A stretch of DNA of 57,140 nt from contig JAPLIQ010000007.1 in assembly GCA_026389025.1 (NCBI GenBank), positions 1-57,140 on the forward strand. The letters are read 5' to 3'. Source of the DNA: Candidatus Babelota bacterium (GTDB lineage: Bacteria; Babelota; Babeliae; Babelales; Chromulinivoraceae). The notes under the pieces were generated by a model. It saw nothing but the letters and a program-made list of their open reading frames with translations. It had not been told where the DNA came from and did no database searches. This document shows positions 7,700-16,987 of this stretch, in pieces; within the stretch, counting starts at the first letter, position 1; each line of letters begins with the position of its first letter. A program made the position numbers and the translations under genes.

Positions 7700-8514
7700 T
7701 AATCGATCACCCAGGCTTCGCGCAAGGCTACGCCGGGCACGGCCACAAATAATCACCAATTTTCAAAATATTCAACTCTGTGCCTAAAGCCGGCACAGGC
7801 TCCCAAATGTTCTTACCAACACTTGGGGAACAGGTATCTAAGAGGTGAGCCTCTTAGATATCTCCCGACGGAATTAATACTCTATTCGCCCATGGCTCAT
7901 GCGAGCTAATTCCTGGGTATGCCATCATAACTTTGAGTTTGAGTCGGAAAAATAGTCACGTTCGCCCATGGCTCACCGCTCCTTCTTTCCTGAGTTTGAC
8001 TTAAAACAGATTTAATAAACTTCCTAGACCTCTTCTTCCTCCAGCCGTCGTGTCTCATTTCATTCGCTTACTATGGCGGACACGGTCGTGCTCGACACGG
8101 GGACCCATGTGCTGAAAATTTATCAAATAATTTCATACTCAGGAAAGCTTAGCGTGGTGAGCCAAAGGCGAATGCGCGTATCTTTCCGACTCCAGTTCAA
8201 GAAAAAATTATTGAAGAATCAAGATTCCTTCTCAGGAATTAGAGAGTGTGAGCCAACGGCGAATGCGAGCATTAATTCCGACCGGAGGCTTCTAAGGAGC
8301 AGCTCTCCTTAGTGTGTGACTGCAATCCTCCTACGTATTTCACTACGTTCATTTACTTCGGCGGACTTCGGTATGTGCTCAAGCATACCCAGGGTCCGGC
8401 GTAGTAAGCGAATGAAATGAGACACGAAGCCTGGATTTGGGGCCTGCCACGGCCAGAGTGGCAAACAATGGAATACTTAAAAATTGATGTGAATATGTGG
8501 ATAACCGACTAAAT
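7700..8514. repeat. Mosaic of dispersed and inverted repeats
   Basis: This gap of more than 800 bases has no credible gene. A 51-55-bp element with core TTCGCCCATGGCTCA, flanked by GGAA.../...TTCC ends, occurs twice forward (7867-7917, 7941-7994) and twice inverted (8138-8192, 8231-8282). They sit beside a perfect 25-bp inverted repeat (8049-8073 with 8402-8426, CGTGTCTCATTTCATTCGC...). 8041-8050 and 8073-8083 are the ends of another family (CCAGCCGTCG...TGGCGGACACG). 7708-7733 shares CCAGGCTTCGCGCAAGGCT with 52629-52655. 8437-8514 repeats 133-215. Confidence 0.7.
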
Positions 8515-8546
8515 TAAAAAAATTATCTTAAAAAACATAAACCACT

Positions 8547-8921
8547 TTATTCATGCAAATATTTTTGAGTACAAGCACCAGTCGTATCAAATCCTTTTTT
8601 ATACCAATCTTTAATACCACCACTATATTCATAAATATGAGTGAAGCCAAGATCAGCCAGGAGCACACTAGCCTCACGGCTCATAGGACATGACAGCTGA
8701 GCGCAATAAACGACAACTTCTTTACTTTTATCCCAGCTTGAAGTGATTTCGACAAGGTTGTCATAAGCAATATTGATTGAACCGGTAATATGGCAATCAA
8801 CATATGTTTCCTGATCAAGCACGTTGATGATAATTAATTCAGGAACTTGATCGATTTTTAGTCTGAGTTCTTGAGCTGAGATAATGCTTGCAGGTGAGCT
8901 ATAAGATTTTTCATGAGACAT
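8547..8921 (-). CDS. Rhodanese-like protein, cytoplasmic
   Basis: Single rhodanese-fold domain, 124 aa, without a signal peptide. It shows the INV.D motif near residue 33, HITGSINI (44-51), and an active-site loop starting at C73 in the form CAQLSCPMSR, the two-cysteine variant rather than the classic CxxGxR, then GGIKDWYKKGF. Sulfur or persulfide transfer is the family role; the acceptor is unknown. A strong AAGGAGG precedes the ATG. The exported protein at 25623-26078 shares the CAxLxCPxSR loop and the C-terminal G-x-C...YLH ending, so the two are paralogues. Confidence 0.85.
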   Translation of the reverse strand: MSHEKSYSSPASIISAQELRLKIDQVPELIIINVLDQETYVDCHITGSINIAYDNLVEITSSWDKSKEVVVYCAQLSCPMSREASVLLADLGFTHIYEYSGGIKDWYKKGFDTTGACTQKYLHE

Positions 8922-9076
8922 GGGAAACCTCCTTTTTCATTTTGAACTTTGTTACAACTTAAAGAATTTGAAGGTGAAAAAGCAATAACTTTTTGAGAAC
9001 GTCTGTACAGAATTTTTAAAAAACGTATGGTATTAAAATAATCTAAAATATATTTTGTAAAACAAGGAATGCTTTC

Positions 9077-9652
9077 ATGGCGGGATATAACCGAATTATT
9101 TTGGTAGGAAATTTAACAAGAGATCCAGAATTGAAGCAAATTTCATCAGGCGTTTCAGTATGCCGTTTGGGCATTGCTACAAACCGTCAGTTTAAAAACA
9201 GACAGACTGGAGCAACTCAGCAAGAAGTTTGCTACGTTGACATTGATGTCTGGGGCGCTCAAGCTGAAAGCTGTCGTCAATACCTTGCAAAAGGTCGTCC
9301 GGTTCTTATTGAAGGCCGTTTAAAATTTGACACATGGCAAGATGCTCAAGGTGCAACAAGAAGCAAACACAGCATTTCTGCTGATAGAGTTGTTTTCTTA
9401 TCAGGTTCTTCTCCTGATGGACATGACAGCGCTGGAGCACAAGCTGGCGATCAAGATTTTGGTTCAGGCTCTTCAATGAGCAATCCAAAATACGAATCAC
9501 AAGACACTGAAGAATTTGCTAAAATAGAACAAGCAGTTGCTAAAAAACAAGCAGCAAAAAAGGCTGCAGCAGCAACTGAATTTAAAAAAGACGTTGGCGG
9601 ACTTGCTCAATTTAAAGATGAGCCACCATTTGAAGATGAACTTCCTTTCTAA
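9077..9652 (+). CDS. ssb: Single-stranded DNA-binding protein
   Basis: Binds ssDNA and recruits replication and repair partners. The N-terminal OB fold (about 1-110) carries family residues (NRIILVGNLTRDPEL, YVDIDVWG, GRPVLIEGRL). A flexible Gly/Ser/Gln region, a Lys/Ala-rich stretch (AKKQAAKKAAAA) and the acidic partner-binding tip EDELPF follow. Length 191 aa is usual. AAGGAATGCTTTC precedes the ATG. The Lys/Ala block just before the acidic tip is less common. Confidence 0.95.
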   Translation: MAGYNRIILVGNLTRDPELKQISSGVSVCRLGIATNRQFKNRQTGATQQEVCYVDIDVWGAQAESCRQYLAKGRPVLIEGRLKFDTWQDAQGATRSKHSISADRVVFLSGSSPDGHDSAGAQAGDQDFGSGSSMSNPKYESQDTEEFAKIEQAVAKKQAAKKAAAATEFKKDVGGLAQFKDEPPFEDELPF

Positions 9653-9675
9653 GGAATTTAGACTTTAAGAAATTT

Positions 9676-9812
9676 CACCTCGTCGTCCTCGGACTCGATC
9701 CAGTCTACGCTGTAATATTCGTTTGTTGTCGTTCGTCCCGAGTGTTCTGCTTTAGCAGAATGTATCGAGGGATATAGAAGCTACGACCGACAGGCCGGGG
9801 ATCCAGCAATAA
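9676..9812. repeat. Palindromic repeat downstream of ssb
   Basis: Contains a long imperfect palindrome (TCCCGAGTGTTCTGCT / AGCAGAATGTATCGAGGGA, 9736-9772) and ends in CGGGGATCCAGCAAT, the end word of the GGATCCAGCA family also found at about 21370, 25145, 45090, 52720 and 53110. There is no gene in 9653-10005 apart from a terminator and the next gene's promoter. Confidence 0.55.
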
Positions 9813-9833
9813 AAATTCTTTATCAAAATTCAA

Positions 9834-9869
9834 AAAAACAGCCTTGGAGAAATCCGGGGCTGTTTTTTT
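9834..9869 (+). terminator. Terminator downstream of ssb
   Basis: AACAGCC/GGCTGTT stem (9837-9864) followed by a T run. Confidence 0.75.
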
Positions 9870-9926
9870 GTTTGTTATTGCCAATCAGGCTTATTTAACC
9901 TTACTGCAAAAGCCTTTTTCAAACAA

Positions 9927-9956
9927 TTGACTTTGCTAACTCCAAACAGTTACACT
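9927..9956 (+). promoter_or_regulatory. Promoter of 10006 gene
   Basis: TTGACT (9927-9932), 18-bp spacer, TACACT (9951-9956), ahead of the gene starting at 10006. Confidence 0.55.
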
Positions 9957-10005
9957 AAAAAAGACTTTTAAATAGAGGTTTATTAGGATAAAAATGGAGG
10001 TTTTT

Positions 10006-10464
10006 ATGAACAAGCAAGAAGTGCTATATTTAATTATTTTTGCGAGCGTTATGTATGCTGGCAGGGTATTTTCGCACATGCAGGGCAATCATTATCGCTC
10101 GCTTGATCCGACAGTCGATTTTCGAGCCCCTCAGTCACTGACAGAGCGGATGCACGAAGGTTTGATAACCGTTGAGGCAATACTTCAAGGTGCTTCTGGC
10201 ACAAATGAAGGTCTAGGAGCAATATTATCTGATCTTTCTTCTGAGCTGGTCAGGCTCAGTGATGCGTACGATAGCATGATTGGCAAATCTAATAGAGACA
10301 GGGTCTATGGCGGAGATCGTGAATATTTACAAAAAATGATTGATCGAATTGACATGATGATTCATGAGCTTGAAAGATCAGTAAATTTGTCGGATGAAGA
10401 TGAATCGGTTTTACGAGAAAACATTGAATTGGTTGGGCAGCTGCGTAGTAAAATGGTAGAGTAG
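10006..10464 (+). CDS. Secreted helical protein of unknown function
   Basis: 152 aa from the ATG at 10006, preferred over 9994 because GGAGG lies 6 nt upstream. N-terminal hydrophobic segment (VLYLIIFASVMYAG) consistent with a signal peptide or anchor; the rest is helical and acidic (MIDRIDMMIHELERS). It converges on the next gene with only a 33-nt gap. No family recognised. Confidence 0.75.
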   Translation: MNKQEVLYLIIFASVMYAGRVFSHMQGNHYRSLDPTVDFRAPQSLTERMHEGLITVEAILQGASGTNEGLGAILSDLSSELVRLSDAYDSMIGKSNRDRVYGGDREYLQKMIDRIDMMIHELERSVNLSDEDESVLRENIELVGQLRSKMVE

Positions 10465-10497
10465 CACATAAGTTTGTGCCATAATGAATTAATTTAT

Positions 10498-11730
10498 TTA
10501 AAAGCTATATCCAAAGTTGAAGTTAATTTGTCCTGATATTGCTGATGTTTTAAAAGTAGATTTGCCGTAAACCGGAAGAATATAAATGAATCTAAACTGC
10601 GGTATGTTATTTCTATTATCAGTGGAGCCGTCAAATTCTGCCGAAAATGTCAACCATGCCATCTCCCATGGCCTGTGGACAGGAAAAGCATTTATAATAT
10701 CATTAGGGAATTTTTTGGTATCCCAAGATTGATAGGTTGTTTTAAATTGTTTGCTGTAAGAAAATCCGGCAAGCAGTGAAACTTTTGGAATAAAATGTTC
10801 TGCTTCAATATAACCACCAGCGAATACGAATGGTCTGTGTTGTATAGTGCATAATCCTTGTTCTGGTAGAAAGACAAGATTGTTATCTCTGGTGGTAGGC
10901 ATGGAGATTTTTTGAATTGTTGAAGCGTATGGCATAAGAGTTCCTGTTACTCCTATATTAAGCCAATCATACAAACCGACGGTAGCACTTGCCTGCATCG
11001 GTAGCCTTATAGCTCTAATATCATTTGTCGAGATATCAAACAAAGCAGTTGTTTGCGGCTCTATATTTTCTTCAGGCAGGACAAAACCTGCTTGAATAGA
11101 AAAATCAATAAAATCGATATGGGTAAAATTTTGAAAGTTTTGTGCATAGCCTATGGTGAAATAGTTAGGTCCGATAGTTGCGTCATTAAATATTGAACAT
11201 GAGGATTTAGCAGAAATTATTTTATCAAGCGCGGCAAGATAATTTTTAAGCTGCGTATCCGCATCAATTTCTGTTTCTGATAAACGCAAGCAATTATTTT
11301 TTACTGGAGTGATGAGCAAGTTTTTTAAACGTATGTAGGATAGTGCTGATACTATCGTAAAATAAAAATGCTCTCCAATATTTTGAACATACCAAAAAGC
11401 ATAGCTGTTAAGCGTCAGCGATCCTGAGATTAAAGCTTTTCCTACCGATTGAGAGTCATTGAATGGAAGTGATCGATCGACAATTCGTTTAAGTAGTGTT
11501 TCTGTGCCTTGATATGCAAGAAGGCCAACTTCTTGGCCCATATCGTTGTATGAATTTTCTGAGGTATAAAATGAAGCAACAGCTCCAACTGATTTAAGAT
11601 CTTTGGTTGCATATCGAGGAGTTGGAAAGAATGTTAACGGTGTGCCAAAATTTGTATACATTCCATACGCAGTTTGCGGGCAAGCAATGGCAAGCATTAC
11701 AAGAATAAAAAAAAATGATTTTAATTTCAT
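10498..11730 (-). CDS. Putative outer-membrane beta-barrel protein
   Basis: 410 aa with a clear signal peptide (MKLKSFFFILVMLAIAC..., cleavage near YG). The body shows alternating aromatic/polar strands (FYFTIVSALSYI, FTIGYAQNFQNF, PQFRFIYILPVYG) and ends INFNFGYSF. A terminal Phe in a beta strand is typical of outer-membrane barrels recognised by the BAM complex. This supports a diderm envelope. A transport or adhesin role cannot be told from the sequence. No obvious ribosome site. Confidence 0.7.
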   Translation of the reverse strand: MKLKSFFFILVMLAIACPQTAYGMYTNFGTPLTFFPTPRYATKDLKSVGAVASFYTSENSYNDMGQEVGLLAYQGTETLLKRIVDRSLPFNDSQSVGKALISGSLTLNSYAFWYVQNIGEHFYFTIVSALSYIRLKNLLITPVKNNCLRLSETEIDADTQLKNYLAALDKIISAKSSCSIFNDATIGPNYFTIGYAQNFQNFTHIDFIDFSIQAGFVLPEENIEPQTTALFDISTNDIRAIRLPMQASATVGLYDWLNIGVTGTLMPYASTIQKISMPTTRDNNLVFLPEQGLCTIQHRPFVFAGGYIEAEHFIPKVSLLAGFSYSKQFKTTYQSWDTKKFPNDIINAFPVHRPWEMAWLTFSAEFDGSTDNRNNIPQFRFIYILPVYGKSTFKTSAISGQINFNFGYSF

Positions 11731-11844
11731 ACTATTTAAATTTTATACTTTAATTTATATATTTTTATTTTTACTCTAGATGTTTTTTACTTGTTACGCA
11801 TAGTTTTTATGTTAACGCAAAAGTCTTTTTCTTTGGCCTTTTTT

Positions 11845-11873
11845 TTGTTACATTGTTTAGTGTTACATAATCT
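11845..11873 (+). promoter_or_regulatory. Promoter of grpE
   Basis: TTGTTA (11845-11850), 17-bp spacer, TAATCT (11868-11873). No CIRCE-type inverted repeat was seen. Confidence 0.55.
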
Positions 11874-11896
11874 TAGTATCAAGAAAAGGTCTTTTT

Positions 11897-12445
11897 ATGG
11901 AATCAGAAAAAAAGAATCAAAAATGTTGCGATCACGATCTAGATAACGATCTGCATGAGCAAGATGATCAAAACAATGGTCACGAGCAAACAGATCAAAA
12001 TCTTCAATCTCCCAAAGATGAAATATCAATGTGCATTGCTGAACTTTCAATCTGGAAAGATCAATGTAAAAGAATTTCTGCTGAGTTTGAAAATTTCAAA
12101 CGAAGAACAGAACGTGATCAAGCACGCTGGGCAGAAGTAGCAAAAGAATCGATCCTGGTCGAATTGCTTTCATTTGTTGATACGTTTGAAATGGCCTTGA
12201 AACAAAAGAGTGGAAACGATTCTGCTGGAATTGAAATGTCATATCAAGCGTTAATGAAATTACTGCAAAAACATAGTGTGACAGTAATGAAAATCACTGA
12301 AACATTTGATCCAGAATTTCATGAAGCCGTAATGCAAGTTCAATCTGACAAACACCAATCAGGCGATATTGTTGAACTACTTTCAAAAGGTTTCATGATG
12401 AAAGATCGTGTATTGCGTCCTGCTAAAGTTTCTGTAGCTGTATAA
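11897..12445 (+). CDS. grpE: GrpE, nucleotide exchange factor of DnaK
   Basis: 182 aa. The charged N-terminus (rich in His/Asp/Gln) precedes the coiled coil (CKRISAEFENFKRRTERD) and the C-terminal beta domain with the family ending GFMMKDRVLRPAKVSVAV. It releases ADP from DnaK. No dnaK or cytoplasmic dnaJ is next to it; the only J protein in the window (16988-18691) is predicted exported. AAAAGG precedes the ATG. Confidence 0.93.
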   Translation: MESEKKNQKCCDHDLDNDLHEQDDQNNGHEQTDQNLQSPKDEISMCIAELSIWKDQCKRISAEFENFKRRTERDQARWAEVAKESILVELLSFVDTFEMALKQKSGNDSAGIEMSYQALMKLLQKHSVTVMKITETFDPEFHEAVMQVQSDKHQSGDIVELLSKGFMMKDRVLRPAKVSVAV

Positions 12446-12525
12446 AAAAACAATTATTCATAGTTTGTTTCTCTTCAGTATTTGATGTATTCTCTACGAG
12501 ACTATTGAAAAAAACGAGGAGAGCT

Positions 12526-13053
12526 ATGAATAAAAAAATACTGATATCGATTTTGATTTTTATATCCATGAGTCAAATGGTTGCATGTTCTCAAGATTTT
12601 TTAAAGGGAGTTCATGTTGGATCTACCATTGTTTCTACAGTGGCAACACTAAGTGAGCTTAAAAATGAAATTAAATCAACCGATTCCTGGGGGTCTGTGC
12701 TTCAAAGTGCTAGTGGTGCTGTAGTAATTGGAACTTTGCAGATATTTATTTTAACCGACTCACTCATATCAGGTCTAACATCAGATACATGTCCTATGGT
12801 TTCTCATGATGATGCTTTTGCTCTCTTTAATAGTTTCTGTTCTGTGCTTAATATGATCCGCATCCATGCTGCACATACTAAGCGAATTGAAAAATATAAA
12901 TGGACTTTGGAGCAACGAAATGAACAATTACATGATACTATATCAAATGTACCAGAGCTAATATCAGCGCTGCAAAATCCTGTTGCAGGAGAAGTTGTCT
13001 TGTCTCATAATGCCGTTGTCGGTAGAATTTTTGCTTCATCGAGTAGTGATTAA
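12526..13053 (+). CDS. Putative lipoprotein of unknown function
   Basis: 175 aa from the ATG at 12526 (GAGGAGAGCT upstream; an in-frame TTG at 12505 is less likely). A hydrophobic N-terminus ends QMVAC-SQ, a possible but imperfect lipobox. The body has a second hydrophobic stretch (VVIGTLQIFILTDSLISGL). It ends 2 nt before the convergent gene. No family recognised. Confidence 0.75.
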   Translation: MNKKILISILIFISMSQMVACSQDFLKGVHVGSTIVSTVATLSELKNEIKSTDSWGSVLQSASGAVVIGTLQIFILTDSLISGLTSDTCPMVSHDDAFALFNSFCSVLNMIRIHAAHTKRIEKYKWTLEQRNEQLHDTISNVPELISALQNPVAGEVVLSHNAVVGRIFASSSSD

Positions 13054-13055
13054 AA

Positions 13056-14162
13056 TTATTTTACCATCGCAAGAAACACTTCAATCATAATTAACGTAAC
13101 AATCAAAATAGAAATCAAATCTTCTCGGTTTGCATCAACTTTATTTTGATACACGTAGCGAATTTCTTTGATAATATTTAATTTTTTATCGATAGATTTT
13201 TGCCAGCTTCGCAAATCAAGTTGTTTAATAATCAAATTATAAATTTCTGAGAAGTATGCTTCACCAGCAAGTTTGATACTACTTTCAAGACGTTCTGTGA
13301 TCACAGAAATATCTACTTTTAATTTATTTAAATCACCAATCGGATCAAAATAACGTGACCCAATAAACGGCATGTATGAAAGCAATGGTAAGTTTTGAAC
13401 TTTGCGTTCGTACAATGTTGCCAATTGTTTATCTAAAAGTTTATCGAAATAATGAAGTTCAAGCTGTTGAATGTTTCCGAGCTCAAAGAAATCTAAAAGT
13501 TCTTTGTACTGAGGATCGTACACAAATGAAGCCTGAGTATCGATAATGATGAGATCTTTTTTAAAGTAGCCAACTGAGGAATCGATGATTGCTTCTTTTT
13601 GAAAGTCTGAAAGAGATTCAGTTTCAAAACGAAGAAGTGACGCAATGTCGTGACCGTATTGTTCTTTTAATTCGCCACCAGTTATATTTTTATTGATGTT
13701 GATTTGTATAACGGTATAGGTCGATTTGAGCTGAAAGAAGTTTGGTTTAACAATAAATGGTTTTATTTTTTTATAAATTGAGTAAGCATCGTTTACACTT
13801 TGTCTTTGATATTTTTCATCAAGTTTAACCAGTGTCGTTCGTAAATCTTGCAAAGTTTCTGTTACTGGAATTTTATAGGTGAGTGAAACTGCTCCGAATT
13901 GATGAATTTTGCTACTGATGCAATGTGAGTTTTCATGAGGGTGCGGCAGTTCAATTTCTAAAGGAAGGTGATAATGTTTGAAAAACTTTGATACATGTAC
14001 GTGTTCGGTGTGTATATCTTTGCACTGTTTTATTGCTTTGAAATCTGTTTCAAATCCAATATCGAACGCTGCGAAAATATAAATATTTCCTGAAAAAACC
14101 GGATTATCGGTGGTATCGATCTGTGGACTATGGGTATCGAGTGTATCTGAGACATTTTTCAT
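13056..14162 (-). CDS. RMD1/DUF155-like membrane protein
   Basis: 368 aa from the ATG at 14160-14162 (AAGGAAG upstream; an upstream TTG at 14219 also keeps the frame). The central part has LELHYFDKLLDKQLATLYE and a long helical region. The protein ends with one transmembrane helix preceded by REDL (REDLISILIVTLIMIEVFL), the layout of the RMD1/YagE (DUF155) family, whose members end LEwiIIiLI-x-IEi. Molecular role of the family is poorly known; eukaryotic RMD1 is mitochondrial or cytoskeleton-linked. The assignment is from remembered pattern. Confidence 0.6.
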   Translation of the reverse strand: MKNVSDTLDTHSPQIDTTDNPVFSGNIYIFAAFDIGFETDFKAIKQCKDIHTEHVHVSKFFKHYHLPLEIELPHPHENSHCISSKIHQFGAVSLTYKIPVTETLQDLRTTLVKLDEKYQRQSVNDAYSIYKKIKPFIVKPNFFQLKSTYTVIQININKNITGGELKEQYGHDIASLLRFETESLSDFQKEAIIDSSVGYFKKDLIIIDTQASFVYDPQYKELLDFFELGNIQQLELHYFDKLLDKQLATLYERKVQNLPLLSYMPFIGSRYFDPIGDLNKLKVDISVITERLESSIKLAGEAYFSEIYNLIIKQLDLRSWQKSIDKKLNIIKEIRYVYQNKVDANREDLISILIVTLIMIEVFLAMVK

Positions 14163-14311
14163 AATTAAGGCTTCCTTATTTTTTTTGAATTTACTGTGCG
14201 CCTTGAAAAAATCAACCAAAATGTTTTTTTGAGAACTATTTTTGGGTAACTATTGAAAGCGCGATTCAAATTTGAGTATCCTAAGCATATCAGAAATTGA
14301 GGGGACGGAAT

Positions 14312-14944
14312 ATGAATATGATATATAAACGATTTTACTTACTCTTTGGAATAGTTTGTGGCTTCTTTTTAGCGTTGCAGGCTGGCAGTGGCACTTTTCA
14401 GCATGCACTTACAGTAAAACCAGTCAGAATTTCAGTACCTTCTCAAAAGTTTCTCAAGCAAATCATTCCAGATTTGACTTTGATACATTCCAAAATACCT
14501 CCAAGCGATCAAAATCAAAAAGTTCGTGATATTGTGCAATTATGCATCGAGCTGAGCAGAGTATTGCAACAAAAAGAGTTTTTAACTCGTGATGACTTAT
14601 CAAAAATTCAAAAAATAATAGAGCTCAAGAAACAATGCTTGGCTGATATGGTAACGCTACAGAGTGGAACTGTTTCGGCTGGATTTGATGCTGGGCAGTT
14701 ACTCAAAAAAGTAAAAGAGGCCTTTGATGTAACCAATCTGCGTGGGTTTGAGCCTGACGCTAGGTATATTAAAAAATTTCTTGCCACTTCAGACCAGCTG
14801 CATGAACGAAGGCAGATGCTTGATTTGATTGCAAACATCAGTGATATCATCACTCACTTTGATGGAGTTTTGATTACTGATTATGATGTCATTGTGCTTT
14901 TTTATACAGCTCTAGCTGTCTTTTTGGTTGCGCAAACTAGGTAG
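14312..14944 (+). CDS. Exported protein with C-terminal membrane segment
   Basis: 210 aa from the ATG at 14312 (GGGGACGG upstream). Signal peptide (YLLFGIVCGFFLALQAG), a helical Leu/Lys/Gln body, and a second hydrophobic stretch at the very C-terminus (VIVLFYTALAVFLVAQ). Likely periplasmic and membrane-anchored. Unknown function; it ends 8 nt before the convergent lepA stop. Confidence 0.75.
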   Translation: MNMIYKRFYLLFGIVCGFFLALQAGSGTFQHALTVKPVRISVPSQKFLKQIIPDLTLIHSKIPPSDQNQKVRDIVQLCIELSRVLQQKEFLTRDDLSKIQKIIELKKQCLADMVTLQSGTVSAGFDAGQLLKKVKEAFDVTNLRGFEPDARYIKKFLATSDQLHERRQMLDLIANISDIITHFDGVLITDYDVIVLFYTALAVFLVAQTR

Positions 14945-14952
14945 AGATAAAT

Positions 14953-16788
14953 CTATTTTTTCAAGATTGTTAAGAAAGCTTCTGCTGGAACAGAGACGGT
15001 ACCAACTTGTTTCATACGTTTTTTACCTTCTTTTTGTTTTTCAAGAAGTTTTCGTTTTCGAGAAACGTCACCACCGTAACATTTTGCTGTAACGTTTTTA
15101 CGTAGAGCAGAAATGCGTTCACGTGCTAGAATTTTTGCACCAATAGCAGCTTGAATAATGACTTCAAACATTTGACGCGGGATAACTTTTGAAAGTTTTT
15201 CTACTAGTTCACGGCCAATTTTTTCTGCTTTGCTACGATGTACCATCACTGATAGCGCATCGATAGGGTCTCCATTGAGTAAAATATCCATTTTGATTAA
15301 ATCAGATACTTCGTATCCTGCAGGCTCATAATCAAAACTTGCATATCCAGAGCTGATCGATTTAAGCGTGTCATAAAAATCAGTTGCGACTTCGTTGAGT
15401 GGTAGCATGTAGCTTAAAACAGCACGATCTTCATCCAGGAAAGACATATCTTTTTGAATGCCACGTTTCTCTTGGCATAAAGCTAAGACGTTTCCTAAGT
15501 ACTGTTTTGGTACGATGATGGTGCTTGAGAGCATTGGTTCTAAGATTTGTTGAATTCTGCTTGGATCTGGAAAGTCGGCAGGGTTTTCAATTGAAATTCT
15601 GCCTTGGTCATGATTTAAATCAATGTAATACATAACGCTTGGTGATGTAGCAATAATGCTTAAATCATATTCTTGCTCAAGACGTTGTTTGAAAACATCC
15701 ATGTGCAGCAGTCCTAAAAATCCACAACGGAAGCCTAGGCCAAGTGCTGTACTTGTTTTTTTCTCAACGTTTACGCTTGCGTCATTGAGGGTTAGTTTTT
15801 CAATTGCTTCTGCTAGAAGTTCAAATTCTGTGCTTTCAACAGGGAAAATTCCGGCAAACACCATAGATTTTGCAGGTTTAAACCCTGGAAATGGTGTAAC
15901 GCTGGTTTTGCTGATAGAAACAGTATCTCCAACGCGCGCTTCTTTAATTGTTTTCATTCCAGTGATGATGTAGCCCACTTGGCCGGCATACAAAGCATCC
16001 ATTGGAAGTTGTTCTGGGTACATTAACCCAAGTTCTAAAATTTCATGTTTACAATTACTTTGATGAAGATAAATGTGATCACCTTTTTTGAGCATACCGT
16101 CTTTGATTGCTACAAGGCAAATGACGCCACGATATTCGTCATACCATGAATCGAAAAGAAGTGCTTTGAGAGGTAAGTCACGATCTGACTGTGGAGCTGG
16201 CATGCGTGTAACAATAGCTTCCAAAATTTCATTCATGCCTATGCCTGCTTTTGCTGAGCATGCAATAATTTCTTCTGGCATAAAATCAAACAAGCTGTAC
16301 AGCTCGTTAGCTATTTTTGGGACGTTTGCATTGGGCAAATCTATTTTGTTTAAAAGTGGGATAATCTTTAAATCTTGTTCGAATGCTAAATAGAAGTTAG
16401 CCATAGTTTGAGCTTGAACACCTTGAGCAGCGTCAACCAGGAGCAGCGCCCCTTGGCATGCGTACAGTGACCTTGAGACTTCATAGCTGAAATCTACGTG
16501 TCCTGGTGTGTCGATTAAATTTAAAAGATAGGTTTCGCCCTTGTAGTCATAAAACATTGAGGCGGTTTGTGCTTTAACCGTGATGCCGCGTTCTTTTTCA
16601 ACTTGCAGCTTATCTAAAAATTGCACATTGAGCCCTGTGCGTGTTGAAAGGGTACCGGTAATTTCGAGCAGTCGATCTGCTAAAGTCGATTTACCGTGAT
16701 CAATGTGGGCAATGATTGAAAAGTTCCTGATTTTGTCAGGGGTGAATTGCTGCAAATTTATTTTTTTCATGTAGGTATTGTAAGGCAT
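14953..16788 (-). CDS. lepA: Elongation factor 4 (LepA)
   Basis: Ribosome-associated GTPase thought to back-translocate or help assemble ribosomes. G1 AHIDHGKST (27-35), G3 DTPGH (93-97) and G4 NKID (147-150) are intact. The EF4-specific C-terminal domain includes MLPLNE and the basic CYGGDVSRKRKLLEKQK block. Length 611 aa is normal. Neither the ATG at 16788 nor the one at 16770 (MKKINLQQ) has a ribosome site. The sequence overlapping the upstream start (16784-16815) is one copy of a 32-bp direct repeat whose partner lies beyond the next gene. Confidence 0.95.
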   Translation of the reverse strand: MPYNTYMKKINLQQFTPDKIRNFSIIAHIDHGKSTLADRLLEITGTLSTRTGLNVQFLDKLQVEKERGITVKAQTASMFYDYKGETYLLNLIDTPGHVDFSYEVSRSLYACQGALLLVDAAQGVQAQTMANFYLAFEQDLKIIPLLNKIDLPNANVPKIANELYSLFDFMPEEIIACSAKAGIGMNEILEAIVTRMPAPQSDRDLPLKALLFDSWYDEYRGVICLVAIKDGMLKKGDHIYLHQSNCKHEILELGLMYPEQLPMDALYAGQVGYIITGMKTIKEARVGDTVSISKTSVTPFPGFKPAKSMVFAGIFPVESTEFELLAEAIEKLTLNDASVNVEKKTSTALGLGFRCGFLGLLHMDVFKQRLEQEYDLSIIATSPSVMYYIDLNHDQGRISIENPADFPDPSRIQQILEPMLSSTIIVPKQYLGNVLALCQEKRGIQKDMSFLDEDRAVLSYMLPLNEVATDFYDTLKSISSGYASFDYEPAGYEVSDLIKMDILLNGDPIDALSVMVHRSKAEKIGRELVEKLSKVIPRQMFEVIIQAAIGAKILARERISALRKNVTAKCYGGDVSRKRKLLEKQKEGKKRMKQVGTVSVPAEAFLTILKK

Positions 16789-16815
16789 TACTTTGGTTTT
16801 GTAAATAAGGAATGG
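16784..16815. repeat. 32-bp direct repeat, lepA-proximal copy
   Basis: Starts GGCATTACTTTGG and ends AAGGAATGG; identical to 18779-18810. Together they flank a 1.96-kb segment holding only the J-domain gene. Confidence 0.85.
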
Positions 16816-16871
16816 TTTAAGTTTTGGCTACCAGAATTTTGTCAAAAAATAACATTAGCTAGAGTCATGTT

Positions 16872-16918
16872 TAAAAAAAGAATTCCCTGGATCAAAAGTC
16901 TGGGGAATTCTTGTTTTA
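16872..16918 (-). terminator. Terminator of J-domain gene
   Basis: AAGAATTCCC (16878-16887) pairs with GGGAATTCTT (16903-16912); the minus strand then has seven T. It lies about 70 nt beyond the stop at 16988. Confidence 0.8.
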
Positions 16919-16987
16919 TTACAATGATAACAATCAGTAGGTTTGCATAAAAGATGTTGCTAGCTGTAAGGTTTTCAGTGATGCTAT

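Noticed and set aside
8073-8312. 79-codon open frame in the repeat mosaic
   Set aside because: It runs through inverted-repeat copies, has no ribosome site, and its peptide is of the kind such repeats give in any frame.
13056-14162. Secreted protein
   Set aside because: No N-terminal signal; the only hydrophobic helix is at the C-terminus, as in RMD1-like proteins.
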